NCBI GenBank assembly: GCA_016191845.1
Contig: JACPVF010000007.1
Coordinates: 248,001 to 312,000 of the forward strand
DNA: 64,000 nt
Direction: 5' to 3'
DNA from: Chloroflexota bacterium
Lineage (GTDB): Bacteria > Chloroflexota > Anaerolineae > Anaerolineales > Villigracilaceae
Made by a program: the position numbers and the translations under genes. Shown piece after piece: positions 27,077 to 35,376 of this stretch (its first letter is position 1; each line of letters starts with the position of its first letter). The notes under the pieces were generated by a model. It did no database searches. It had not been told where the DNA came from and saw only the letters and a program-made list of their open reading frames with translations.

Positions 27077-28291
27077 TTAGGCAGCGTGATCGAGATATTT
27101 CAGCCCCGAGCCCGTGTTGAAGAGCACCACGCGCTCGTCGGGCTGGATCCACTTCTGCTCGACCAGGGCCGCCAGGGCGGCCAGGGTGGCGGCGCCCTCG
27201 GGTGCGGCAAAGATGCCTTCCTGCGCGGCCAGTTTCTTTTGATACTCGACGATGGACTCGTCACTGACGGCCACCGCCGTGCCCTTGCTCTCGCGAATGG
27301 CGGAGAGGATCAGGCGGTCGGCAAAACTCTTGGGTACGCGCAATCCTGAGGCCAGGGTCTGCGCCCCCAGCCAGAAATCGCAGAAGTCTGCGCCCGCCAG
27401 GAAAGCCTTGACCACGGGGGCACAGCCATCCGCCTGGACCGAGACCATGCGCGGGCGTTTGGTGTTCTTCAGCCAGCCGAGCTTCTCTAGTTCGTCGAAG
27501 GCTTTCCACATCCCCACGAGACCCGTGCCGCCGCCTGTGGGATAGATGATCACATCGGGCAGGGACCAGTCGAAATGCTCGGCCAATTCATAGCCCATAA
27601 CCTTCTTGCCTTCCATGCGGTATGGTTCCTTGAAAGTCGAGACATCGAACCAGCCTTCTTCGCGGGCCTTGAGGCCCGCCATGCCCGCCGCGTCACTGAT
27701 CAGGCCGTCCACCAAGATTACCTCGGCCCCCGCAATGCGGCTCTCGAGAATATTGGCGATAGGCGTGTCCTTGGGCATGTAGATGAGCGCCCTCATGCCC
27801 GCCCGAGCGGCATACGCAGCCATCGCCCCGCCCGCGTTCCCCGCGGTGGGGATGATGACCTTTTCGACGCCCAACTCTTTGGCCTTCGAGACCGCAGCGG
27901 ACAATCCGCGCGCCTTGAAGGACCCGGTCGGGTTGCTGCTCTCGTCCTTAACGTATAGATTCGAGAGGCCGAGCATCCCGCCGACGTGCGGCAGGCTCAG
28001 CAGGGCGCAGTCCCCTTCGCCCAGGGTGATCATATTTTGCGGGTCGAGCACGGGCAACAGTTCGCGCCAGCGCCACATGCCCTTGGAGCGTTTGTGGACC
28101 TCTTCCCGGTCCACGCGGCGGGCCGCCTGCTCCAGGTCATAGCGGACGAGGAGCGGCGCCTGACAATCGGGGCAATAGGTGTGGATTTCGGCGGCGGAAT
28201 AATGTGTCCCGCAATCAGAACACACCAGATCAATCAGGTAGGATCGGGGCTCGGAGGTTGACTGTTTAACGGCCATGGGTTTCGTCTGCAT
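27077..28291 (-). CDS. thrC: threonine synthase
   Basis: PLP enzyme of 404 residues that converts O-phosphohomoserine to threonine. An N-terminal zinc-ribbon-like segment (CSDCGTHY...CPDC) precedes the fold. NPTGSFKARG contains the PLP-binding Lys, and PTAGNAGGAMAAYAA is the phosphate/substrate loop. GGGTGLVGMWKAF binds the PLP phosphate. The frame extends to TTG 28333 inside the preceding receiver gene. ATG 28291, four bases after that gene's stop, is the reasonable start, and 28276 is also possible. It is the last gene of the signalling run and is followed by a strong terminator. It may also be a threonine-synthase-like cysteate or other PLP lyase, but motif order fits ThrC. Confidence 0.88.
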   Translation of the reverse strand: MQTKPMAVKQSTSEPRSYLIDLVCSDCGTHYSAAEIHTYCPDCQAPLLVRYDLEQAARRVDREEVHKRSKGMWRWRELLPVLDPQNMITLGEGDCALLSLPHVGGMLGLSNLYVKDESSNPTGSFKARGLSAAVSKAKELGVEKVIIPTAGNAGGAMAAYAARAGMRALIYMPKDTPIANILESRIAGAEVILVDGLISDAAGMAGLKAREEGWFDVSTFKEPYRMEGKKVMGYELAEHFDWSLPDVIIYPTGGGTGLVGMWKAFDELEKLGWLKNTKRPRMVSVQADGCAPVVKAFLAGADFCDFWLGAQTLASGLRVPKSFADRLILSAIRESKGTAVAVSDESIVEYQKKLAAQEGIFAAPEGAATLAALAALVEQKWIQPDERVVLFNTGSGLKYLDHAA

Positions 28292-28295
28292 CACA

Positions 28296-28694
28296 TCAGC
28301 CTGCGTGCCCGCCGGCTTTCGGCGAAGGGACAAAGGCCTCTACGCGCGCCCACAGCTCGCGAATGTTGATCGGCTTGGACATGTACACGTCGCAACCCGC
28401 GGCCAGGGCCTTCTCAGCATCGCCCTTGAGCGCGTTGGCGGTGATGGCGATGATGGGCACATAAGCCAGTTTGTTCTTTCCGCTGCTGCGGATGCGGCGG
28501 GCTACTTCGTACCCATCGATATCGGGCAGGTTGATATCCAGCAGGATCAGGTCCACCTCATCCTGCTCGGCGCGGGCCACCCCGTTCAGGCCGTTGAAGG
28601 CCTCCAGCAGAACATATCCGCGCGACTCGAGCGCACGCTTCACCAGCGTCATGTTATCGGGGTTATCCTCGATATATAAAACATTACTTCCCAT
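28296..28694 (-). CDS. stand-alone receiver domain (CheY-like)
   Basis: Single receiver domain of 132 residues without an output domain. Glu9 and Asp10 (YIEDN) form the acidic pair, Asp53 (LLDINLP) is the phospho-acceptor, and Thr85 and Lys107 (MSKP) complete the switch. ATG 28694 has AAGGAG six bases before it. It lies 11 bases after the threonine-synthase/receiver fusion gene and four bases before thrC. The type is common downstream of multi-PAS hybrid kinases, probably as a phosphorelay shuttle for the 30349-35334 kinase. Confidence 0.9.
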   Translation of the reverse strand: MGSNVLYIEDNPDNMTLVKRALESRGYVLLEAFNGLNGVARAEQDEVDLILLDINLPDIDGYEVARRIRSSGKNKLAYVPIIAITANALKGDAEKALAAGCDVYMSKPINIRELWARVEAFVPSPKAGGHAG

Positions 28695-28705
28695 GTGTGT
28701 CTCCT

Positions 28706-30349
28706 TTATACTCCATTCTTTTCTTCGATAGCCTGAATGACCTGGTCTACGAATTTTCTGGTGGGCAGTGAGCCCTTCTGGTAGAGCGCCTCGATATGAC
28801 CGTTCAGGCGCTTGCGTTCCTCTGCCGAAATATCCTTGGCGCTGACGACCACCACCGGGATGTCCTTCGTGCGCGGATCGAGCTTGAGTTCCTCGACCAG
28901 GCCAAAGCCGTCGATACCGGGCATGGTCAGGTCGCTGATGATCAGGTCGGGCAGGCTTTGACGCGCCATGGAAAGGCCCTCCCAGCCATCCTTGGCATGC
29001 AAGACGCGATAAGCCTTCTTGCCCTCCAACAGGCGGCGGATGAGCAGCGCGTCGTCGGGGTTGTCGTCGATCAGCAGAACGGTGGTGGTCTTCTCGTCCA
29101 GGTTTTCGAGCGCGGCCTGCAGGCCCTCTCGCGGAGCGGGCGACTGGTCCTTGCTCAAATGGACGTCCACGGCAAACTGATCTTCGAGGACATGTTTCTC
29201 GACCGGGAAGGTGTGTCCCGTGCAATTGACGACCACCGACTCGTCCTTCGAGATGATCCCGTTATGAAGCAGTTTTTCCAGGCCCGCAAAAGCCACAGCA
29301 GTGGCAGGCTCGACGGCCATACCTTCGCTCTTGGCCAGCGCGCGCATGGCGGCGAAGGCCTCGGCATCGGTGACGGATTCCATGGTGCCGCCGTGTCGTT
29401 GGACCAGGTTCCACAGATAAGTATAGGTCTTGCCCGGGTCGCCGGTGGACAGGATGATGATGCGTGTGTCGGGGACGACCGCCTCAGCCACATCCTTGCC
29501 GGCTTTGAAAGCCTGCACCATTGGCGAGCAGCCTTCGGCCTGGATGATGGCCAGCTTGGGGATGCGCTCGATCAGGCCCATGCGATATAACTCGGTAAAG
29601 CCCTGATACACGCCCAATGGGCCCAACCCACCGCTGACGGCCTGGATGTACCAATCGGGCGCGCGCCAGCCGAGTTGCTCGACGATCTCATAGGCAATGG
29701 TCTTCATCGACTCACGCGCAGGGATGGAATTGGAGCCACGGTCAAGCCACAGGTGTTTGCGCTGGGCAAACTGGGCCGCGATCTGTTTGGTCTGGTCGTA
29801 GTTGCCGCTGACGCGGATGACCTCTGCGCCAAAGAGGGCCGCCTCGCGCAGTTTCTCCTGCGGGACCAGGCTGGTCATAAAGACCCACAGCTTGATCCCT
29901 GCACGGGCACAGGCAGCGGCATATGCCACAGCAGCGTTGCCCGTCGAGGCAATGACCGCCTCGCGGATTCCGCCTTCGAGCATGGCAGCCACGGCGCCCG
30001 CCGCCTGGCGGTCCTTGAAGGAACTGGTCGGCCCGTAGCGCTCATCCTTGATGTAAACGGAGGCATGTCCCAGCCCGGGCGCGAAGCGCTGGGAGAGCCA
30101 GAGCGGGGTCCCGCCGGCAGGATAAAGATCGAGCGCAAAGGGACTCTTGAGCGGCAGAACGTCGGCATAGCGCCACATATTGGCAGGGCGGCCGGGCAAC
30201 CCGCGCAGGATTTCGCGCTTGAAAGCAACATAGTCATAGCGGGCTTCCATCCACTGCGAGCCGCATTTGGCGCACAGCGGCAGGACGAACGGCTCGTAGG
30301 GCTGTTGTGCACCGCAACTGTTGCATTCAAGGACAATGGGCGTAGCCAT
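28706..30349 (-). CDS. threonine-synthase-like PLP enzyme fused to receiver domain
   Basis: Fusion protein of 547 residues. Residues 1-30 form a zinc-ribbon-like segment (Cys9, Cys12, Cys26, Cys29). Residues about 60-395 are a threonine-synthase/fold-type II PLP domain with GPTSSFKDR (Lys112 as PLP Lys), STGNAAVAYAAA and AVSGGLGPLG. Residues 423-545 are a complete receiver domain: Asp428/Asp429, phospho-acceptor Asp473 in SDLTMPG, Ser503 and Lys525. The ATG overlaps the TAA of the upstream kinase gene (TAATG), implying coupled translation and a close partnership. I know of no established family with this architecture. I infer that phosphorylation of the receiver may control the enzyme, or that the enzyme domain serves as a metabolite sensor. 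Sequence shows no frameshift that would make the fusion artificial. Confidence 0.85.
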   Translation of the reverse strand: MATPIVLECNSCGAQQPYEPFVLPLCAKCGSQWMEARYDYVAFKREILRGLPGRPANMWRYADVLPLKSPFALDLYPAGGTPLWLSQRFAPGLGHASVYIKDERYGPTSSFKDRQAAGAVAAMLEGGIREAVIASTGNAAVAYAAACARAGIKLWVFMTSLVPQEKLREAALFGAEVIRVSGNYDQTKQIAAQFAQRKHLWLDRGSNSIPARESMKTIAYEIVEQLGWRAPDWYIQAVSGGLGPLGVYQGFTELYRMGLIERIPKLAIIQAEGCSPMVQAFKAGKDVAEAVVPDTRIIILSTGDPGKTYTYLWNLVQRHGGTMESVTDAEAFAAMRALAKSEGMAVEPATAVAFAGLEKLLHNGIISKDESVVVNCTGHTFPVEKHVLEDQFAVDVHLSKDQSPAPREGLQAALENLDEKTTTVLLIDDNPDDALLIRRLLEGKKAYRVLHAKDGWEGLSMARQSLPDLIISDLTMPGIDGFGLVEELKLDPRTKDIPVVVVSAKDISAEERKRLNGHIEALYQKGSLPTRKFVDQVIQAIEEKNGV

Positions 30350-33300
30350 TATTTCTCCGTTTTCTCGACGGGTTCAGCCAGCCTGGCTTCGATGGGCAGT
30401 TCCACAAAGAAGGTGGAACCTTCGCCTTCGACACCACTGCTCTCAGCCCACAGGCGTCCGCCGTGCATTTCGACCAGGCGGCGGCTGATGGGCAGGCCCA
30501 GGCCGGTGCCGCCGGTCTTGCGCGTGGAGGAGGTATCCACCTGGGTAAATTCCTGGAAGATGGTCTCCAGGTTTTCCGGCGGGATGCTGATTCCCGTGTC
30601 GCGCACGCAAATGAGCACACGGTCATCGTTGCGTCCAGCGTGAATGGAAACCCAGCCTGCCTCGGTGAACTTGATGGCGTTGTTGACAATGTTGAGCATC
30701 ACCTGACGGATACGCGTGCGATCAGCCGTGATGTCCACGTTACGGTCGGAGTCGGCTTCAATGAAGACCGCCAGCGACTTGGAGTTGGCCAACGGCTGGG
30801 TGATGCTGGTCACATCTTCGAGAATATCCTGGACGTTGAACCGCTCGAGAGAGAGGTTCATCTTGCCAGCCTCGATCTTGGCCATGTCAAGCACATCGTT
30901 GATGAGGTGCAGCAAGTGTTTGCCGTTCTTCTGGATGAGAGCCAGATCGGTCTGCATGTTCTCGGTCAACGGACCGTCCAGTTCTTCGAGCATTACATCG
31001 GCAAAGCCAAGGATAGAATTGAGCGGGGTGCGCAACTCGTGCGACATGTTGGCGAGGAAGGAAGATTTGAGACGGTCCAGTTCGCGCAATTGGGTCAGTG
31101 TGGCAGCTTGCTCCATGTACAGACGGGCATTCTGCAAGGCAATGGCCACCTGCGCGGCAAGCGTGGTATAGATTTTAGCATCCTCTTCCGAGAAGTAGCC
31201 AGACATGGAGGATTGCACGTCAAACACGCCCAGCACCTTGTCGCCCGCGATCATGGGGACGGCCATTTCGGAACGGGTATCTGGCAGGAGGCGATTCGAC
31301 AGGAATGGCGAGTCGGTGGAATGGCGCACATCCGAAGCGATGACCGAGGTCTTTTCCCTTGCGGCAGTGGCGACGATGGAGCTCGGGTGATCCAGCGGGA
31401 TGTTCCAACCGTCTGCCACCATTTGCTTTCCAACCTCGCCAGCGCCCGCCGCCAGCAAGAGGGTCTTCCAGGCTTCATCCACTACATAAATGTGAGCATG
31501 ATAAAGGGCAAATCGCTCCCTGGTGAGGTCCACCACGGTTTGCAGCAGGGCGTCCGGGTCGAGCATGGTCGAGGTCACGGTACTTACCGTGGCCACGGTC
31601 TGCAATTCTGCGGCGCGTCTTTGCGTCTGTTCGAAGAGGCGGGCTGCCTCCAAAGCCTGGGCCACCTGCCCTGAGATCGATTCGAGCAGCTCCTGCTCTT
31701 CGGGAGATAGCGGTTTCCCATCGTCTTCATAGACGCCAAGGGCACCGATCACCTCATCACGGATGGTGATGGGGGCAATAGCCGCCTGAACGCCGGCAGA
31801 AGAGAGGGCCGTCTCCGCTTCGGCCAGCGGGCGGACGGAAGCTTCTTCATACACATACGCGGTCACATCCTTGGCCTGGGCAAGAACCTGCCATCCTTCG
31901 CGACTGCTGGCACGCTGCAGGGCATTCAATTCAAGCAACTGGTCATTCAGGCTACTGCGCAGGCGCGTCCCTTCGATGGCGATGGCGATCTGACCACAGA
32001 GACCTTCGAGGAGCAATTGATCGTCCGCGCCCAGTGCATCTTCTGCGCTGCTTTGTACGTCGAGCACGCCCAGCACTTCGTCGCCCAATTTGATCGGGAC
32101 CGCAATTTCGCCCCTGGTCTCGGGAAGCAAAGGATTCGGCTTCCAGTCCGGGTCGTTCTTGAGGTTCGGGCGCAGCATCACCTGGCCGGTTTCGGCCGCG
32201 GTCCCGATGAGACCGATCCCCATGGGCATGCGGTGGCGCATGGATTTCATGCGTGCCCCCATCTCACCGTATCCCTCGATCAACGCCACTTCATTGACGG
32301 TGGGATCATAACGCAAGAGTTGAACATGATAGTAACCCAACTCTTCTTTCACCAGCTTCACAGCTATCTTGTAGAGTTCGTTCAGATCGGTAGCCGAAGC
32401 AATCTGTTGCGAGATCTGCGTACTGACACGCACCTGGTAACCGCGGCGTTCAAGCGCGGCACGAATTTGTTGTTCCAGGCGTTTTCGTTCGGTAACATCG
32501 CGATCCGTTCCGCGGTAGCCCCTGAACTGGCCCTGGGCATCGTAGAAGGGAACGCCGCTGGTTTCAAGAACGACAGGGTGTCCATCCTTATGCAGGTTTA
32601 CGTTTTCCAAAGACACCAAAGGCTTTTGTGCCGAAAGCAGCGGACCAAACACTCCCGCCACCCGCTGTGCTTCTTCAGCGGGCATCAGGTCAAACGGCGT
32701 CTTGCCCAGCAATTCCTCCGGTTCATAGCCCAACATATCCTTTACTTTAGGGCTGATGTATGTGTATGCGCCATTTGGATTGACTTCCCAGATCCAGTCA
32801 CTCAACGTTTCAACCAGACCCTGGAATCTTGCCTGGCTTTCGAAGACGACCTGCTCAGCGCGTTTTCGGTCGGTGATATCTTCGTACATACCGAGCACGG
32901 CATAAACCTTGCCGCTTGTGTTCACCAGCGGGATCTTGCTGGTGCGCAACCAGGTAGTGTAACCATCAGGAGTGGTTTGCGGCTCCTCATAATTGAGCTT
33001 GGCATTCCTCTGTTCCATCACGAGGCGGTCATCAGCCCGATAGAGTTCGGCCTGTTCCTTCCAAGGCATATCCCAATCGGTCTTGCCAACGATATCTGAC
33101 GGGGAAGCCAACCCCGCATCATCGGCAAAGGCGCGGTTACAACCCAGGTAAGTCAGGTTCTCATCTTTCCAGAAGATGCTTTCTGGGATGTTATCCATGA
33201 TGGTTTGCAGGAATTCCTGGCTGTCACGCAGAACGATTTCCATACGTTTGCGTTCTGTAATATCGCGGATCAAACCCACATCAGCGGGCTCACCATTCAG

Positions 33301-35334
33301 TTCAGTAATGCCAGCCGACAATTCTGCATCGAAGGTAGTCCCGTCCTTGCGCAACAGACGCGTCTCGTACAGGTCAGGGACCTCTTCCCCAGCTAAGCGG
33401 GCTTTGATGCGTGCAACGACCAATGCCTGACTCTCTGCAGCAATGTACTTGATAATGGGCGTGTTTTCAATCTCCTCAGGGCGATCATAGCCAAGCATGG
33501 ACGCCAGGGCCTGATTGGCGAACTTGATGACATTGTCCTGAATGAGGATAATCCCATCGCTAGCCTGCTTAACCACCGCCGAATACCTGGCCTCGGACTC
33601 ATGCAAGGATTGTTCGATGCGTTTGAAGTCGGTAATATCGCGGGCCGTTCCGATCATACCCACAGGGGCACCGTTCTGATCCTTTTGAACGGTCACAGAC
33701 ATTAAGGTGGGGAACGCCGTACCATCTTTACGAACGTGGCCGACCTCGGCGGTATTGGAGCCGTTCGACATCACCTTCTTGTTGAACGGCATTACCTCTT
33801 TCTCCAACTGCTCCTGAGTATGGAAGATGCTCAGGTAATTGCCAGGGATCTCTTCCGTAGTATATCCATGCATCTTCGCCCAGGCCGGGTTGGAGTAAAT
33901 GAGGTTGCCGTTCAGATCGGCCAGCGCGATGCCTTCTTCCGTTTGTTCCACTGCACTTTGCAGGCGGAGCAGATTCTCTTCGACCCGTTTGCGCTCGGTG
34001 ATGTCTTCATACATACCGAATACTGCATACACCTTGCCAGATGCATCCTTTAGCGGGACCTTGCTGGTACGGAGCCAGGTGGTCGAGCCATCGGGGGTGG
34101 TCTGTGGTTCCTCGTAATTAAGCTTGGGCTCTTGCCTGTCCATCACAAGGCGATCATCGGCACGGTAGAGTTCAGCCTGATCTTTCCAAGGCATATCCCA
34201 GTCAGTCTTGCCGATGATCTCCGCCGGGGACGCAAGGCCCGCATCCTTCGCGAACGCGCGGTTGCAGCCAAGGTAGGTAAGGCTTTCATTCTTCCAGAAA
34301 ATACTTTCTGGGATGTTGTCCATCACCGTCTGGAGGAACCCTTGATTGGCCAACAAGGTTTCCTCAGCGCGTTTGCGATTGGTAATATCAGTGGCGCTGA
34401 AGCGGACTTTGTGGTTCTGCGCCCCCGTCATACCCACGAGGCGAACTTCGCAGGGAATGCTTTCACCAGCGGAATTGATGTGCATCCATTCGAACACGGG
34501 GCGACCACCCTTGAGCGCCTCACCAAGCTTCTCCATGGCCTTTTCAAGGGATGGGCGACCATCCGGCTGAAATTCGGGACTCAGTTGTGCGGGCCCAACC
34601 TTGACCAATTGTTCGCGCGACAAGCCGTACAATTTTTGAGCCGCCTCATTAACGCTTTCGAACAAACCGGTCTGGGTATTTACGACACCGATGGCTTCTG
34701 CCGCAAACTTGAGCAAACTGTCCACTTCATTCCCGGCTTCGACCTGTTCGGTAATGTCGCGGAAATTCCAAAGGCGGCCATAATATTTCCCGTCCAAGCC
34801 GGCCAACGGGCGGGTATGGCGTTCAAAGACACGGCCATCCTTCAGGTAGATCTCGTCGCGACCGGTTTCATCAGGATGCTGGTAAAAATAGTTGACCTTT
34901 GCCAGAAACTCATCCGGGTTCTGAAGAAGGCTAAAAATTGCGTTCAAGGCCTGCTCGTCAGAACGGGAATCGATCACCTCCTGCGGAATCATCCACATTT
35001 TCACGAACTGCGGATTAAAGGAGAGAATCTTACCTTCAGGTGAGATCACCAAAATGCCATCCGGCGATGACGCGTTCAAAGCCTCCAGGATAGTCTGATG
35101 GAATCGAGACTCCTCTGCATCCCCGTGAGCAGGTTCTTTCGCCCTGGATGGCTTCACATCCGCTGGCTGAACATCGACATCGCTCATCTTCCAGATACGC
35201 TTGATCTGAACGATCTCATCGTCGGCCTGTTTGTAATACTCATCAACTGCCTCAAAAAATTTTCGGTCTTGCTCAGTGATGAGGCTCTCATCGGGAAAAT
35301 ATTTCTTGATCTGTTTTCTTAACTGGTTATGCAT
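30349..35334 (-). CDS. multi-PAS, multi-GAF sensor histidine kinase
   Basis: Soluble-looking kinase of 1661 residues without clear membrane segments. In order: about seven PAS domains (residues about 80-945), three GAF domains (about 970-1110, 1130-1240 and 1265-1410), HisKA with SHELRTPLNSILGF (about 1430) and an HATPase with NNAIKFTEAG, DTGISIPPE and GTGLGLPISRR. Two PAS domains (near 330-450 and 700-820) are almost identical, both starting NIPESIFWK. The start ATG 35334 has AGGTGA upstream. It is co-directional with kinase-less receptors upstream and with the receiver fusion and stand-alone receiver downstream, its likely phosphoryl acceptors. The ligand or signals cannot be told. Confidence 0.93.
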   Translation of the reverse strand: MHNQLRKQIKKYFPDESLITEQDRKFFEAVDEYYKQADDEIVQIKRIWKMSDVDVQPADVKPSRAKEPAHGDAEESRFHQTILEALNASSPDGILVISPEGKILSFNPQFVKMWMIPQEVIDSRSDEQALNAIFSLLQNPDEFLAKVNYFYQHPDETGRDEIYLKDGRVFERHTRPLAGLDGKYYGRLWNFRDITEQVEAGNEVDSLLKFAAEAIGVVNTQTGLFESVNEAAQKLYGLSREQLVKVGPAQLSPEFQPDGRPSLEKAMEKLGEALKGGRPVFEWMHINSAGESIPCEVRLVGMTGAQNHKVRFSATDITNRKRAEETLLANQGFLQTVMDNIPESIFWKNESLTYLGCNRAFAKDAGLASPAEIIGKTDWDMPWKDQAELYRADDRLVMDRQEPKLNYEEPQTTPDGSTTWLRTSKVPLKDASGKVYAVFGMYEDITERKRVEENLLRLQSAVEQTEEGIALADLNGNLIYSNPAWAKMHGYTTEEIPGNYLSIFHTQEQLEKEVMPFNKKVMSNGSNTAEVGHVRKDGTAFPTLMSVTVQKDQNGAPVGMIGTARDITDFKRIEQSLHESEARYSAVVKQASDGIILIQDNVIKFANQALASMLGYDRPEEIENTPIIKYIAAESQALVVARIKARLAGEEVPDLYETRLLRKDGTTFDAELSAGITELNGEPADVGLIRDITERKRMEIVLRDSQEFLQTIMDNIPESIFWKDENLTYLGCNRAFADDAGLASPSDIVGKTDWDMPWKEQAELYRADDRLVMEQRNAKLNYEEPQTTPDGYTTWLRTSKIPLVNTSGKVYAVLGMYEDITDRKRAEQVVFESQARFQGLVETLSDWIWEVNPNGAYTYISPKVKDMLGYEPEELLGKTPFDLMPAEEAQRVAGVFGPLLSAQKPLVSLENVNLHKDGHPVVLETSGVPFYDAQGQFRGYRGTDRDVTERKRLEQQIRAALERRGYQVRVSTQISQQIASATDLNELYKIAVKLVKEELGYYHVQLLRYDPTVNEVALIEGYGEMGARMKSMRHRMPMGIGLIGTAAETGQVMLRPNLKNDPDWKPNPLLPETRGEIAVPIKLGDEVLGVLDVQSSAEDALGADDQLLLEGLCGQIAIAIEGTRLRSSLNDQLLELNALQRASSREGWQVLAQAKDVTAYVYEEASVRPLAEAETALSSAGVQAAIAPITIRDEVIGALGVYEDDGKPLSPEEQELLESISGQVAQALEAARLFEQTQRRAAELQTVATVSTVTSTMLDPDALLQTVVDLTRERFALYHAHIYVVDEAWKTLLLAAGAGEVGKQMVADGWNIPLDHPSSIVATAAREKTSVIASDVRHSTDSPFLSNRLLPDTRSEMAVPMIAGDKVLGVFDVQSSMSGYFSEEDAKIYTTLAAQVAIALQNARLYMEQAATLTQLRELDRLKSSFLANMSHELRTPLNSILGFADVMLEELDGPLTENMQTDLALIQKNGKHLLHLINDVLDMAKIEAGKMNLSLERFNVQDILEDVTSITQPLANSKSLAVFIEADSDRNVDITADRTRIRQVMLNIVNNAIKFTEAGWVSIHAGRNDDRVLICVRDTGISIPPENLETIFQEFTQVDTSSTRKTGGTGLGLPISRRLVEMHGGRLWAESSGVEGEGSTFFVELPIEARLAEPVEKTEK

Positions 35335-35376
35335 GGCTCACCTCTGGCATTCCAGACACTCGTTTAAGTCCGTTTT

